A stretch of 64,000 nt of DNA, taken from assembly GCA_029564465.1 (NCBI GenBank), contig JAKQPY010000075.1, positions 1 to 64,000 on the forward strand. The letters run 5' to 3'. Origin of the DNA: JAGOEF01 sp029564465. GTDB taxonomy: Bacteria; Bacteroidota; Bacteroidia; Bacteroidales; ML635J-15. The notes below the pieces were generated by a model. That model was not told the DNA's origin. It saw only the letters and a list, made by a program, of their open reading frames with translations, and did not search any database. Made by a program: the position numbers and the translations under genes. Shown here in pieces: positions 28,282-37,961 of this stretch; the stretch's first letter is position 1, and each line of letters opens with the position of its first letter.

Positions 28282-28896
28282 TTAGAACAGGCCGTGAAGT
28301 TCTGCATCAATTTTATTGATTACACCTCGCAAATCTTCCTGGACTCGGGTGAAGTCGGTATTGTCGACATCAACAATCAGCAACTTTCCATCCTTGTAAT
28401 TGTTTACCCAGGCTTCGTAACGTTCGTTGAGGCGTTGCAGGTAATCGAGACGTATTGAGTTTTCGTATTTACGCCCGCGTTGCTGAATCTGCTGAACCAG
28501 TGTGGGGACCGATGCCCTGAGATAAATGAGCAGATCGGGGGGTTGCACCAGCGAACTCATCAGGTTGAAGAGCGTAAAATAGTTATCGAAATCACGGGTG
28601 GTCATCAAACCCATCGCGTGGAGGTTGGGAGCAAAAATAAATGCATCCTCGTATATCGTGCGGTCCTGAATTACCGTTTTCCCCGATTTGCGAATATCGA
28701 GTATCTGACTGAAACGACTGTTGAGAAAATATATCTGCAGGTTGAACGACCATCGCTGCATATCTTCATAAAAATCGGTGAGATACGGATTGTCGTCAAC
28801 TTCTTCGAAATGAGGCTGCCACGAATAGTGTTTTGCCAGTAATGTTGTCAGGGTAGTTTTTCCCGAACCGATATTTCCTGCTATAGCAATATGCAT
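28282..28896 (-). CDS. Deoxynucleoside kinase (dNK family)
   Basis: 204 residues, the usual size. P-loop GNIGSGKTT (7-15), the catalytic DR pair in QDRTIYEDAFIFA (about 75-87), and the lid RGRKYE with the YLRAS strand. Phosphorylates deoxynucleosides with ATP for salvage; specificity (dA/dG or dC/dT) cannot be fixed from the sequence. Stands between asd and an unknown secreted protein. Confidence 0.9.
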   Translation of the reverse strand: MHIAIAGNIGSGKTTLTTLLAKHYSWQPHFEEVDDNPYLTDFYEDMQRWSFNLQIYFLNSRFSQILDIRKSGKTVIQDRTIYEDAFIFAPNLHAMGLMTTRDFDNYFTLFNLMSSLVQPPDLLIYLRASVPTLVQQIQQRGRKYENSIRLDYLQRLNERYEAWVNNYKDGKLLIVDVDNTDFTRVQEDLRGVINKIDAELHGLF

Positions 28897-28954
28897 ATCA
28901 ATAGTTATTTTCTGAGTGTACTAAAATAGAATTTTTCGCCGGAACAACAATGCA

Positions 28955-29746
28955 TTAGTTTTCAACCACCGAATATATTTTTAAAATATTGTTGATAACT
29001 AAAAAAAGTCGACTCCCGTTATATACTGCCTGTGAAAAGCCATTTTCTGGTAAATCAACTTGGCGCATAGTGCGATTTTTTAGATTGTAAATCACAAATT
29101 GTGCAGGAGTTACCATATAGATATTTTCGCCGGAGGCATACATTGAATAAACTTCCGTAACAGGTAACGAAACCAAAAAACCCGCAAATTTATCGAAAAC
29201 GAAAACATCGTTTTGCTCAAAATTCAGAAGCAGGTAATCGGTAAACTCCGATAAAATCACCCTTTTATCACTTAGCTTTTTCAATTCGATACTATTGCTT
29301 TCGCTGACTTTTTGAAGATTGCTGTCAAAATATTTTATCCGCCGGTCAGCGTTATCGTATACCCAAAAACCACCCTGTTGTGAACTGCAAACAGCCTGAA
29401 CATCGGTGAGCCGTAAATCGGCCAATGAAACCGGGTCGCGCAGGGGTGTAAGTTTATTGTCGATAAAGACCACAAAGTCGAAGTCATCGTAAAAAACAGT
29501 TATTTTCAATGGATTACTTACATCTGCCGAAGTAATGCCGCCCAGGTTGATATTGCTGTAAGAACTTTGTACCTGGTTCTTATTATTGATTTTGTACAGG
29601 GTAACACCATCAATCAGGTATCGGGTTCCCAGTATATCGGTAACTACCCGGCCTTCTCTTATCATGCAGGTATCTTCGAGCTTCCACTGGGCAAAAACCG
29701 GCAAACCGCTAGCCCAAAGAAATAGTATAAAAATCAGATGTTTCAT
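28955..29746 (-). CDS. Secreted protein of unknown function, propeller-like
   Basis: 263 residues from the ATG at 29746 with a signal peptide ending PVFAQ. The mature protein is almost all beta strands in a repeating pattern of about 40-45 residues (VCSSQQGGFWVYDNADRRIKY-type units), suggesting a beta-propeller. No catalytic residues are recognised. It is 58 bases upstream of the dNK gene. Confidence in the gene is high; its role is unknown. Confidence 0.7.
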   Translation of the reverse strand: MKHLIFILFLWASGLPVFAQWKLEDTCMIREGRVVTDILGTRYLIDGVTLYKINNKNQVQSSYSNINLGGITSADVSNPLKITVFYDDFDFVVFIDNKLTPLRDPVSLADLRLTDVQAVCSSQQGGFWVYDNADRRIKYFDSNLQKVSESNSIELKKLSDKRVILSEFTDYLLLNFEQNDVFVFDKFAGFLVSLPVTEVYSMYASGENIYMVTPAQFVIYNLKNRTMRQVDLPENGFSQAVYNGSRLFLVINNILKIYSVVEN

Positions 29747-29833
29747 TCGCAATCAGCTTCAAAAACCAGTCCAACCTGAACCGTATGTGCAAAAGTAGCA
29801 TTTTGATGGCCAAAAACAAATCAGAATTTCACA

Positions 29834-29876
29834 TAAAAAACCCCGGAACTGCTGAATCCCGGGGTAATTTTTTTTT
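29834..29876 (-). terminator. Bidirectional rho-independent terminator
   Basis: CCCCGG (29841-29846) and CCGGGG (29859-29864) flank a 12-base loop, with A runs on the left and T runs on the right, so it can stop transcripts in both directions. It follows the Spy-like gene on the minus strand. Confidence 0.85.
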
Positions 29877-29888
29877 AAATATTGAACT

Positions 29889-30359
29889 TTATTTGGAATC
29901 TCCGTGTTTGCAGGGCTGTCCTTGCTTCGGCATATCGCCTTTATCTTTCTTATCGCAATGCTTTTTCATGTCTTTCTTCGAATCAAACTGCAAACGCTGT
30001 TCCGGAGTCAGCAGTTCCCTGATGCGCATATCGCCATGGGTTTTGTTTTTCATAATCTGCATTTTCAATGCCCCGATTTCTTCGATCTTTTTATCCACTT
30101 CTTTTTCGACGGGTTTATCTGCCAGCAGCAATTTGTCGAGCTCGGCCTTTTTGATTTCAAGGTCAGCTTTCAATTGCAGGTTTTGCTGTTTAACCTCGTT
30201 TCTTACTTTTTTTATAGCACCCTGCTGATCAGGTGTTAATCCCTCGATGCGACATTCATGGGCCGGTTTCATGGCTTTGCCGCATTGTTCATGTTGTTGA
30301 GCCATCAACGAAGAGCTCAGCACTATCGCCATCATTAAAACAATCCATCTGATTTTCAT
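29889..30359 (-). CDS. Spy/CpxP-like periplasmic protein
   Basis: 156 residues: signal peptide (1-20), a single amphipathic helical domain (about 40-125) with the two LTPxQ-type motifs GLTPDQQ and LLTPEQR, and a C-terminal tail rich in Lys, Asp, His and Cys (CDKK, CKHG). The LTxxQ repeats mark the Spy/CpxP family of periplasmic chaperone or metal-sensing proteins. Cys and His in the tail could bind a metal, which I infer only from composition. Divergent from the antiporter. Confidence 0.78.
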   Translation of the reverse strand: MKIRWIVLMMAIVLSSSLMAQQHEQCGKAMKPAHECRIEGLTPDQQGAIKKVRNEVKQQNLQLKADLEIKKAELDKLLLADKPVEKEVDKKIEEIGALKMQIMKNKTHGDMRIRELLTPEQRLQFDSKKDMKKHCDKKDKGDMPKQGQPCKHGDSK

Positions 30360-30459
30360 TTTTCTTTACATTTTGGTTACATGCTTCTGACAGTTTCGGA
30401 TTTAGTTAGTTTAATCGGACTAAAAAATTAATTTTGTTTGATTTGAAAAACACGGGACT

Positions 30460-31794
30460 ATGAATACAATTATTTATGCGGTGTTACTTATGGGCTTGCT
30501 TATTTTTTGTGCCCATTTGTTTAATGCTTTGTTTGCTAAAACTAAGATTCCCAATGTACTCTTATTGCTGATTATTGGAATTGCAGCCGGATTTTTTGTC
30601 AACCAGAAACAATTTTTTGGTGAACTTGGCCGGGTTTTTACCACCATAACTCTGGTAGTGATAATCTTCGAAAGCGGGGTAAATCTGAAGTTCTCCGACC
30701 TGCGAAAAGCTATTGGGCCTGCAAGCATGGTTACCTTGTTTAATTTTATTGCCAGCCTGATAATTGTTTCAACAATTACACATTTCTTCATGAATTTCGA
30801 TTGGACATCGGCAATTTTTATGGGGGCAGTGCTGGGCGGAACCTCATCGGCGGTGGTAATACCCATGCTGAAGCAAATGAAAATGAAGGAAAAAAGTAAT
30901 AATGTGCTGTTGTTGGAGTCGGCGCTCAGCGATGTATTATGTCTGGTGGTTGGACTTGCAGCACTCGATGGTATGAAGGCAGGCTCGCTCGATGTTGGAA
31001 GCATTTTTAATTCGATGTGGCAATCGTTTGTTTTTGCAGCACTTATTGGAATCGCTGCCGGGTTTATCTGGACATTACTGCTGGGATTTGTCAGAAGTGC
31101 AAAAAATTCTATGTTTACCAGCCTGGCCTATTTATTTATTGTGTATGCAATTGTTGAACTGCTCGGGTGGAATGGTGGTATTGCCGCCCTTACACTTGGA
31201 ATTATACTGGGTAACTCCGGAACTTTCAGCGAATCGCGTGTAATCACAAAATACCTCAAAATACCGGTGGCAACTTTACGCGAAAACGAACTTTCTTTTT
31301 TCTCGGAGATTGTCTTTGTGCTACAAACCTATTTTTTCGTTTATGTAGGTATCAGCATTCAATTCAGTAGTTTTTCGACTTACCTGTATGGTTTATTGCT
31401 TGTAGCCCTGATTATTCTGGTGCGACCTCTAGGAATTAAACTTTTTGCCAGTAAGGGTGTTGAGCGCAAAGAGAGAAGAATTATGTCGGTTATGACTCCC
31501 AAAGGTCTGGTGGCGGCAGTGCTTGCATCATTGCCATTGCAGGCCGGCTTGTCGGTCGGGGGAATAATTCAGGATCTGGGTTATGCCATCGTTTTGTTGA
31601 GCATTATTATCTGCAGCATTCTGGTAATGATTGCAGGCAGCCGTCCCGAAGTTATTTTCGGTGTCCTGGGCGATAGAATGCACCACCACAGATCATCCGG
31701 GGATGAACCCGCTACCAGCGAAAACCCTTTGTTGGTTGATGAAAATATGACGGAAGAAGAAAATGAACCACAAATGAAATCGAATGAAAACTAA
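30460..31794 (+). CDS. Cation:proton antiporter (monovalent cation/proton antiporter family)
   Basis: 444 residues with about 12 to 13 transmembrane segments and a short hydrophilic tail. GGTSSAVVIPML (about 127-138), the NGGIAALTLGIILGNSG region (about 238-254) and VMTPKGLVAAVLASLP (about 345-360) match the CPA antiporters. A -7 element (TAATTTTG, 30429-30436) lies 24 bases upstream. No TrkA/RCK domain follows. It overlaps the next gene by 11 bases. The transported cation (Na+ or K+) cannot be set. Confidence 0.88.
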   Translation: MNTIIYAVLLMGLLIFCAHLFNALFAKTKIPNVLLLLIIGIAAGFFVNQKQFFGELGRVFTTITLVVIIFESGVNLKFSDLRKAIGPASMVTLFNFIASLIIVSTITHFFMNFDWTSAIFMGAVLGGTSSAVVIPMLKQMKMKEKSNNVLLLESALSDVLCLVVGLAALDGMKAGSLDVGSIFNSMWQSFVFAALIGIAAGFIWTLLLGFVRSAKNSMFTSLAYLFIVYAIVELLGWNGGIAALTLGIILGNSGTFSESRVITKYLKIPVATLRENELSFFSEIVFVLQTYFFVYVGISIQFSSFSTYLYGLLLVALIILVRPLGIKLFASKGVERKERRIMSVMTPKGLVAAVLASLPLQAGLSVGGIIQDLGYAIVLLSIIICSILVMIAGSRPEVIFGVLGDRMHHHRSSGDEPATSENPLLVDENMTEEENEPQMKSNEN

Positions 31795-32224
31795 CACCTC
31801 CATTGTTTCTCTGGAAATAATCCCGCTCGAAAATGGTCTGCACATTGCAGTTAAATGTAAAGTGGTTCGCTACAATGCCTTGATGCTCATTGATACAGGG
31901 GCAAGTCAATCGGTTTTCGACATGGGTCATAAAGCATTTGCAAAACTCAATCTCACGAGAATTTCGGAACCGGTAAAATCGTCAGGGATAAACTCCGAGA
32001 TCCACGACCTATTTACAGGTAATATCGACAGCTTTAGAATTGGTGAAATTCGAATCAGGAATATGCAGGCTTTGTTTATGCCGTTCAATCATATTAATTC
32101 GATGTATAAAGCATTGAAATTAGAACCATTGGCAGGCATTCTCGGAGGTGATTTTCTGGAGTTTTATGAGGCTGAAATCAGCTATCGCAACAGCGAAATA
32201 CACCTTAAGTTAAATAAAGACTGA
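31784..32224 (+). CDS. Retropepsin-like aspartic protease
   Basis: 146 residues, one aspartyl-protease lobe. The catalytic motif is DTGAS (37-41, Asp37), and the second family element is the hydrophobic ILGGDFL (about 120-126). A single-lobed retropepsin must dimerise to be active. There is no signal peptide, so it should be cytoplasmic. It starts 11 bases inside the antiporter gene, in another frame, so its translation is tied to the antiporter. Its substrate is unknown. Confidence 0.82.
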   Translation: MKTNTSIVSLEIIPLENGLHIAVKCKVVRYNALMLIDTGASQSVFDMGHKAFAKLNLTRISEPVKSSGINSEIHDLFTGNIDSFRIGEIRIRNMQALFMPFNHINSMYKALKLEPLAGILGGDFLEFYEAEISYRNSEIHLKLNKD

Positions 32225-32226
32225 TG

Positions 32227-32259
32227 TTTGGGTATTTTTTAAAAAAAAGTCTATATTTG
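32227..32259 (+). promoter_or_regulatory. Promoter for secDF
   Basis: TTTG (32227-32230), 21 bases, then a perfect TATATTTG (32252-32259). About 40 bases of leader precede the ATG at 32308. Confidence 0.75.
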
Positions 32260-32307
32260 CAGGCTAATAAAAAAAAGAAGTATTTAACGTTTTAAAAATT
32301 AAAAGAA

Positions 32308-35300
32308 ATGCGTAATAAAGGTGCAATTATTCTTGTTGCAGTATTGCTGTCGCTGGTTTGTCTCTATTATCTGTCTTTCAGTATCAGGTCGAATCAGATT
32401 TCAAATAAGGCAACCAAGTATGCTGAGGCTAAGTTCAACGCCATGAATCTTAAGGTGGATGACCTGGAAAAATCGCATATCCTCGATTCTATCAAAAAGA
32501 GTTATCTGGATTCGCTGTCAGGCGAGAAGGTTTTCTGGATGTTTAAATCGTACACCTACAGCGAACTTCGCGAGCGCGAAATGGCATTGGGTCTTGACCT
32601 TAAAGGCGGGATGAACGTTACCATCGAGGTATCGGCGTCCGATATTATCAAAGCCCTGTCGAACAACAAAAACGATTCGCTGATGAATCAGGCCATTCAG
32701 ATTGCCATTCAGCAACAGGTAGCCAGCAACGAAGGTTTTGTTAACCTGTTTGCCAAAGCCTACGCCGATGTTTCGAAAGGGAAATCGTTAGCCAATCTGT
32801 TTATCACAGCCGACAATAAAGACAAAATTACGATTCAGTCGAGCAACGAGGAGGTGATTGCCTACCTTCGCGAAGAATACAGTGCAGCCATTGGCAATGC
32901 CAGCGAAGTTCTCCGCAAGCGTATCGACCATTTTGGCGTTGTTCAGCCCAATATTCAGGAAGATTTTGCCATAAAAGGCAGGTTCCACATCGAATTGCCC
33001 GGTATTAAAGATCCGGAACGTGTTCGAAAACTGCTGCAGGGAACCGCTTTGCTCGAATTCTGGGAAACCTTCGAGAACAAAGAGGTAGCTCCAAAACTTG
33101 AGCAAATCAACAATTTGCTGAAGAAAACCAATATAGTTGCCGACCTCGATACCCTTGCAAAAACAACGGGAAGCGATACGGCAAAACCGGCAAATCAAAA
33201 CCTGATTGTTGATGAAAACATTATTGCTGACACCAACGCGAAACCGGCTCAGGCTGATACTGCAGCCAAAACTCCGGCAGTAGCTGAAGAAAATCCCCTC
33301 TTCGAACGTTTAATTCCCAATGTGACCCAACAGGGAGAATTATTGCCGGGTCCGGTGGTTGGACGTGCACATATTAAGGATACAGCTAAGGTAAATGCTA
33401 TATTTAATAACGAAAAGGTACACGAAATTCTGGGTGACGAAATTGTATTGTCATGGGCATTTAAACCTATGGAAAACTCTCCGGATTATTATGAACTTAT
33501 CGCGCTGAAGCGTGATAGCAGAACCGGTGAGGCTGCCCTTGGCGGAGATGTGATTACCAATGCCCGTGAAGAATTTGGGCAGGGAAGTGCATACGCCGAA
33601 GTAACCATGTCGATGGACAGCCGTGGTAGCAACGAATGGGCACGTATTACCCGTGTAAATAAAGGCAGAAGTATTGCCATTGTACTCGATGGATATGTAT
33701 ATTCTTATCCTACTGTTCAAAACGAGATTAAAGGTGGAAGAAGTTCTATAACCGGAAACTTTACCATCAACGAGGCAAAAGACCTTGCTAACGTGCTGAA
33801 ATCTGGTAAAATGCCGGCACCGGCTCATATTCTTTCCGAAGAAATTGTGGGTCCGTCCTTAGGTCAAAAAGCTGTAACATCAGGGCTGAACTCATTTATC
33901 ATTGCATTTATTATTGTGATGTTGTATATGATTGTTTATTACGGACGTCCCGGAATCACCGCCGACTTTGCCCTGCTTGCCAACCTGTTCTTTATTTTTG
34001 GTGTACTGGCTTCGTTTGGTGCGGTTCTTACCCTTCCGGGTATTGCGGGGGTAGTTCTAACTATTGGTATGTCAGTCGATGCGAACATCCTGATTTTTGA
34101 ACGTATCCGGGAGGAACTCCGGGCCGGAAAGGCCTTGTCGCTGGCAGTAAAGGATGGTTACAAGAACGCGTATTCTGCAATTATCGATGCAAACATAACC
34201 ACATTACTTATAGGTATTATCCTCTTCAATTTCGGGGTTGGTCCCATACAGGGTTTTGCTACTACGCTTATCATAGGTATTCTGGCCTCCTTGTTCTCGG
34301 CAATTTTTATCACGCGTCTCATATTCGACAGCAAGGTGAAACGTGGTAAAAATATTGTTTTCGAAACAGGTCTCAGCAGAAATGCATTTAAAAACGTAAA
34401 CATCCAATTCATTGCGAAGCGGAAAATATTCTATGTTATTTCAGGCATTCTGATTGTTATCTCTCTGGTTTCGCTGGCTACCCATGGTCTGAACCCCGGT
34501 ATCGACTTTGCCGGTGGGCGTAATTATGTGGTGAAATTCGATAAAGCTGTTTCATCTGAAGAAATTGCCACAGCCTTAAAGCCTGTATTTAATGGAGAAA
34601 CACCCGTGGTAAAAACTTTTGGAGGCAGCAATCAGGTTAAAATTTCAACTAAATATTTAGATCGAAAATCTGATGAATTGGTTGATTCGCTGCTTTACAC
34701 AGGTCTTAAACCCATGCTTCCTGCAGGCACCGATTTGCAGACATTCCTTGCCGACTATAAAATGAGTTCGCAGAAAGTGGGACCCGCCGTTGCCGACGAC
34801 ATCAAATCGAAATCTGTTATTGCCATTGTACTGGCTCTGATAGTTATTTTCATCTATATCCTAATCCGATTTAAAAAATATCAATATTCGGTTGGTGCCG
34901 TTGCTTCATTGGTTCACGACGTGATAATTGTTCTTGGGGCATATTCGTTGTTCTATTCCATAATGCCATTCTCGCTTGAGATTGACCAGGCATTTATAGC
35001 GGCTATACTTACCGTGGTGGGATATTCAATCAACGATACGGTGGTTGTATTCGACCGCCTAAGGGAATATCTGGCTGAGTTCAAAAAACGTGACCGCAAA
35101 GAAGTAATGAACACTGCCATCAACAGCACATTGAGCCGTACCATCGGGACCTCACTGACCACCCTGCTGGTGTTGCTTGCTATCTTTATCTTTGGTGGTG
35201 AAGTTATCCGGGGCTTTATATTTGCAATTTTGTTGGGTATTTTTGTGGGGACCTACTCCTCAATTTTCATTGCAACGCCCATTACTTATGAATTGATGAA

Positions 35301-35343
35301 AAGGAAGTCGAAAAGAGAAAAAAGACTTGAAGAAAAACAATAG
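32308..35343 (+). CDS. secDF: Protein translocase SecDF fusion
   Basis: A 1011-residue fusion of SecD (about 1-680) and SecF (about 690-1011), as usual in Bacteroidota. Uses proton motive force to pull exported proteins out of the Sec channel. SecD motifs: GLDLKGGMNVTIEV (about 98-111) and VLTIGMSVDANILIFERIREEL (about 582-603). SecF motifs: GIDFAGGRNYVV and SINDTVVVFDRLREYL (about 908-923). A low-complexity Ala/Asp/Thr/Pro-rich insert (about 283-330) interrupts the periplasmic domain. It ends at a terminator shared with uvrC. Confidence 0.96.
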   Translation: MRNKGAIILVAVLLSLVCLYYLSFSIRSNQISNKATKYAEAKFNAMNLKVDDLEKSHILDSIKKSYLDSLSGEKVFWMFKSYTYSELREREMALGLDLKGGMNVTIEVSASDIIKALSNNKNDSLMNQAIQIAIQQQVASNEGFVNLFAKAYADVSKGKSLANLFITADNKDKITIQSSNEEVIAYLREEYSAAIGNASEVLRKRIDHFGVVQPNIQEDFAIKGRFHIELPGIKDPERVRKLLQGTALLEFWETFENKEVAPKLEQINNLLKKTNIVADLDTLAKTTGSDTAKPANQNLIVDENIIADTNAKPAQADTAAKTPAVAEENPLFERLIPNVTQQGELLPGPVVGRAHIKDTAKVNAIFNNEKVHEILGDEIVLSWAFKPMENSPDYYELIALKRDSRTGEAALGGDVITNAREEFGQGSAYAEVTMSMDSRGSNEWARITRVNKGRSIAIVLDGYVYSYPTVQNEIKGGRSSITGNFTINEAKDLANVLKSGKMPAPAHILSEEIVGPSLGQKAVTSGLNSFIIAFIIVMLYMIVYYGRPGITADFALLANLFFIFGVLASFGAVLTLPGIAGVVLTIGMSVDANILIFERIREELRAGKALSLAVKDGYKNAYSAIIDANITTLLIGIILFNFGVGPIQGFATTLIIGILASLFSAIFITRLIFDSKVKRGKNIVFETGLSRNAFKNVNIQFIAKRKIFYVISGILIVISLVSLATHGLNPGIDFAGGRNYVVKFDKAVSSEEIATALKPVFNGETPVVKTFGGSNQVKISTKYLDRKSDELVDSLLYTGLKPMLPAGTDLQTFLADYKMSSQKVGPAVADDIKSKSVIAIVLALIVIFIYILIRFKKYQYSVGAVASLVHDVIIVLGAYSLFYSIMPFSLEIDQAFIAAILTVVGYSINDTVVVFDRLREYLAEFKKRDRKEVMNTAINSTLSRTIGTSLTTLLVLLAIFIFGGEVIRGFIFAILLGIFVGTYSSIFIATPITYELMKRKSKREKRLEEKQ

Positions 35344-35345
35344 TT

Positions 35346-35373
35346 AAAGGAGGCCGTAAGGCCTCTTTTTTTT
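35346..35373. terminator. Bidirectional terminator between secDF and uvrC
   Basis: GAGGCC (35350-35355), loop GTAA, GGCCTC (35360-35365), then eight T, with A residues on the left. It lies three bases after the secDF stop and reaches the uvrC stop, so one hairpin serves both convergent genes. Confidence 0.85.
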
Positions 35374-37177
35374 ACCTGTTGGCGAAGTATTCGGTTAATA
35401 TTTTTGCCTTCGGTTTGCCAATTGCTTTTTCCAATTCAAGTATGTCGAGTTTTTGAATTTTATCAACAGAACTGAATTTTTTCAGAAGTATAGCAATTGT
35501 TTTTTCTCCGATACCCGGTATTTGCTCCAGTTCGCTTCTGAGAAAGTCCGAAGAGCGCTTGTCTCTGTGAAACCCGATGGCAAACCGGTGGGCTTCATCG
35601 CGCAGGTGACGGATTATTTTGAGTGATTCTGAGTTTTTATCGAGATACAGTGGAATTGAGTCACCGGGGAAATATATTTCTTCGAGACGTTTGGCTATAC
35701 CCATAATGGCGATTTTATCCTCGAGCCCTAGCTTTGTAAGGCTGGCAACAGCAGCATTTAACTGACCCTTACCACCGTCGATTACAATCAGCTTGGGAAG
35801 TTCTGCTTTTTCTGCCAGGAGCCGGCTGTAGCGCCGGTTTATCAATTCTTCCATAGAGGCAAAATCATCGGCTCCAACCACAGTTTTTATATTGAAATGC
35901 CGGTAATCTTTTTTCGAAGGTCTGGCATTTTTAAAAACCACACACGACGCTACCGGGTGTGTACCCTGCAAGTTCGAATTATCGAAACATTCAATAACAT
36001 CGGGCAGTACACTGAGGCGTAAATCTTTCTTCAATGTATTCAGTTTCCGGTCTATGGCTTTATCCGGGTCTTTCTTTTCGATTATCTTTTGTTTTTCGAG
36101 CATAAAAAACCGCGCATTTCGTTGCGCCAGATTCAGAAGCTCAAGTTTGTCGCCTTTTTGCGGAACCGTCCATTTAAGTCCTTCAATGATAAATTCCGGA
36201 TAAAAGGGTACAATGGCTTCGGGAGCATCTCTTCCAGTGCTTGTCCACATTTCGTAAGCCACCTGAAGCAACAGGTCTTCACACGATTCGTTGAGTAATC
36301 GTTTTAATTCGGTGTTAAAGGAATGAATAATGGCTCCGTCGAGTACTTTCAGATAGGATATATACACGGTCGATATATCATCAACAAGGCCGTAAACATC
36401 CACATTTTTAATGGTATTGCTTACTACGGTTGACTTAGCCCTATAATTTTCGACTATGGCGATTTTCTCCTTTACCTGTTGTGCCTTTTCGAATTGCAGC
36501 TGATTGGCATAATGCTGCATTTCGTTATGCAGATAGGCAATGGCTTCGGTTAGTTTTCCGCGGATAATTACCCGGGCAGCTTCGATGGCAGTGGCATACT
36601 CACTGCGACTTTGTAGTCCGACACAGGGAGCCTTGCAATTGCCAATGTGATATTCGAGACAGACGTCAAATTTACCGGCTGCAATCTTGCTTTCGCTTAA
36701 AGCCAGCCGGCATGTACGGGGCCGGTAGAGTACCCTGAGCAGCGAAATCAGGGTTTTAATAGTATATAACGAAGTATATGGACCGTAAAAATCGCCTTCG
36801 AAGTCGCTTTTGTTGCGTGTGTATAAAATTCTGGGGAATTCCTCGCGCGTAACACAAATCCAGGGGTAGGTCTTGTCGTCTTTCAGCAGTACATTGTAAC
36901 GGGGCTGCCATTGCTTTATCAGGTTATTCTCGAGCAATAAAGCATCGCTTTCTGATGCGACCACCATGTGTTCGATTCGGAATATTTTTTTTACCAGAAC
37001 ACGGGTTTTGTTGTTTTCGTGGTTTTTTGTGAAATATGAACTGACGCGTTTTTTTAAGTTTTTTGCTTTCCCAATGTAAATAATAACACCTTCTGAATTA
37101 AAAAATTTATAAATACCCGGATTTGAAGGCAGGGCTTCAACCTGAGATTTTATGTCGTTGCTGAATGCTGCCTGCAT
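35372..37177 (-). CDS. uvrC: Excinuclease ABC subunit UvrC
   Basis: 601 residues, normal for UvrC. Makes both incisions in nucleotide excision repair with UvrAB. Domains: GIY-YIG nuclease (about 12-90, GIYKFF and IIYIGKAKNLKKRV), the Cys cluster region (about 155-185), UVR motif (about 203-237), the RNase H-like 5' nuclease (about 370-540; CFDNSNLQGTHPVAS and VIDGGKGQL) and C-terminal helix-hairpin-helix (about 550-600). Five bases after the DUF6272-like gene. Confidence 0.96.
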   Translation of the reverse strand: MQAAFSNDIKSQVEALPSNPGIYKFFNSEGVIIYIGKAKNLKKRVSSYFTKNHENNKTRVLVKKIFRIEHMVVASESDALLLENNLIKQWQPRYNVLLKDDKTYPWICVTREEFPRILYTRNKSDFEGDFYGPYTSLYTIKTLISLLRVLYRPRTCRLALSESKIAAGKFDVCLEYHIGNCKAPCVGLQSRSEYATAIEAARVIIRGKLTEAIAYLHNEMQHYANQLQFEKAQQVKEKIAIVENYRAKSTVVSNTIKNVDVYGLVDDISTVYISYLKVLDGAIIHSFNTELKRLLNESCEDLLLQVAYEMWTSTGRDAPEAIVPFYPEFIIEGLKWTVPQKGDKLELLNLAQRNARFFMLEKQKIIEKKDPDKAIDRKLNTLKKDLRLSVLPDVIECFDNSNLQGTHPVASCVVFKNARPSKKDYRHFNIKTVVGADDFASMEELINRRYSRLLAEKAELPKLIVIDGGKGQLNAAVASLTKLGLEDKIAIMGIAKRLEEIYFPGDSIPLYLDKNSESLKIIRHLRDEAHRFAIGFHRDKRSSDFLRSELEQIPGIGEKTIAILLKKFSSVDKIQKLDILELEKAIGKPKAKILTEYFANR

Positions 37178-37182
37178 GATAT

Positions 37183-37704
37183 TTATCCCTGAATGATTGC
37201 TTCAATTCTGCATAACGCCAGCGAACCGGAATATCCGTAAACGGTACAAGCCAATAAAACGGATTTTCGGGCGATGCCCAGCAAACCCAGTCCAGCATTT
37301 TTACTGGTTTCAACCGATACCTGCAAAACCCCATGATATGCTGAAGTCACCTCATTATTATTCATTAATGCAATTTTTTGTATCCTTTCCGAAAGTGCAA
37401 AAGCATCATCGGTTGGCAGTAAATTCTCGGTAATCAACCGAAAGGTTTTATGGGTCAGCGAAAACCGGATTTCCAACAGGTTCTTGTCGCTATGTTCCGC
37501 GATTCCATGTTGCAGCATATTACTGATTAACTCGTTCGAAACCCATACTATTTTCCGCAACAGCAACTTACTGCATCTGCTGAGTTCCTTCGAACCGGAG
37601 AGCTGCGCCAGCAAGGTGGAATGATTTACTTCAACCGAATCTCCGGAGTAATGTATCAGCACCACTTCGTCTGCCGGAGTCTGGATGGGTTTCTTTAGGT
37701 TCAT
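37183..37704 (-). CDS. SiaB/DUF6272-like GHKL-type protein
   Basis: 173 residues from the ATG at 37704 (an in-frame TTG lies one codon upstream). The pattern resembles SiaB-type kinases and DUF6272 proteins: VWVSNELISNMLQHG (about 54-68) has the N-box Asn residues of GHKL ATPases, and GLGLLGIARKS (about 143-153) a glycine-rich lid. Relatives phosphorylate STAS-domain anti-anti-sigma-type partners in biofilm control, but no STAS gene or PP2C phosphatase is nearby here. It is the gene upstream of uvrC, and its start lies downstream of the inverted repeat at 37764-37894. Confidence 0.62.
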   Translation of the reverse strand: MNLKKPIQTPADEVVLIHYSGDSVEVNHSTLLAQLSGSKELSRCSKLLLRKIVWVSNELISNMLQHGIAEHSDKNLLEIRFSLTHKTFRLITENLLPTDDAFALSERIQKIALMNNNEVTSAYHGVLQVSVETSKNAGLGLLGIARKSVLLACTVYGYSGSLALCRIEAIIQG

Positions 37705-37763
37705 CAATTACTCGATTCTCCGGTAAAAGTATGAATTTTTTGGGGAAATCAGAATACAGGAGT

Positions 37764-37894
37764 CAGAATATAGAATTCAGAAGGGGCGACTGGCAATGTT
37801 ATAGCATTCTTATCTGACTGGAATTTTCCAAATCTCTAGAAACAACAGGATAATATCGTCCAACAAAATGTCCCCTTCTGTATTCTGAATTCTG
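37764..37894. repeat. Imperfect 23-bp inverted repeat enclosing 85 bp
   Basis: The left arm 37764-37786 and the right arm 37872-37894 match at 20 of 23 positions when one is reversed and complemented. Both are made of CAGAAT/AATTC blocks (CAGAATTCAGAA-type) ending in GGGG. The 85 bases between hold no reading frame. It lies between the batC-side and uvrC-side transcription units. It could be a MITE-like non-autonomous element or an intergenic hairpin family. No target duplication was seen. Confidence 0.7.
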
Positions 37895-37961
37895 TATTCC
37901 AGAATCTTCATAATCAAATATTGCTTTTATGGCCACAAATATTTACCATCAGACCAATGCT

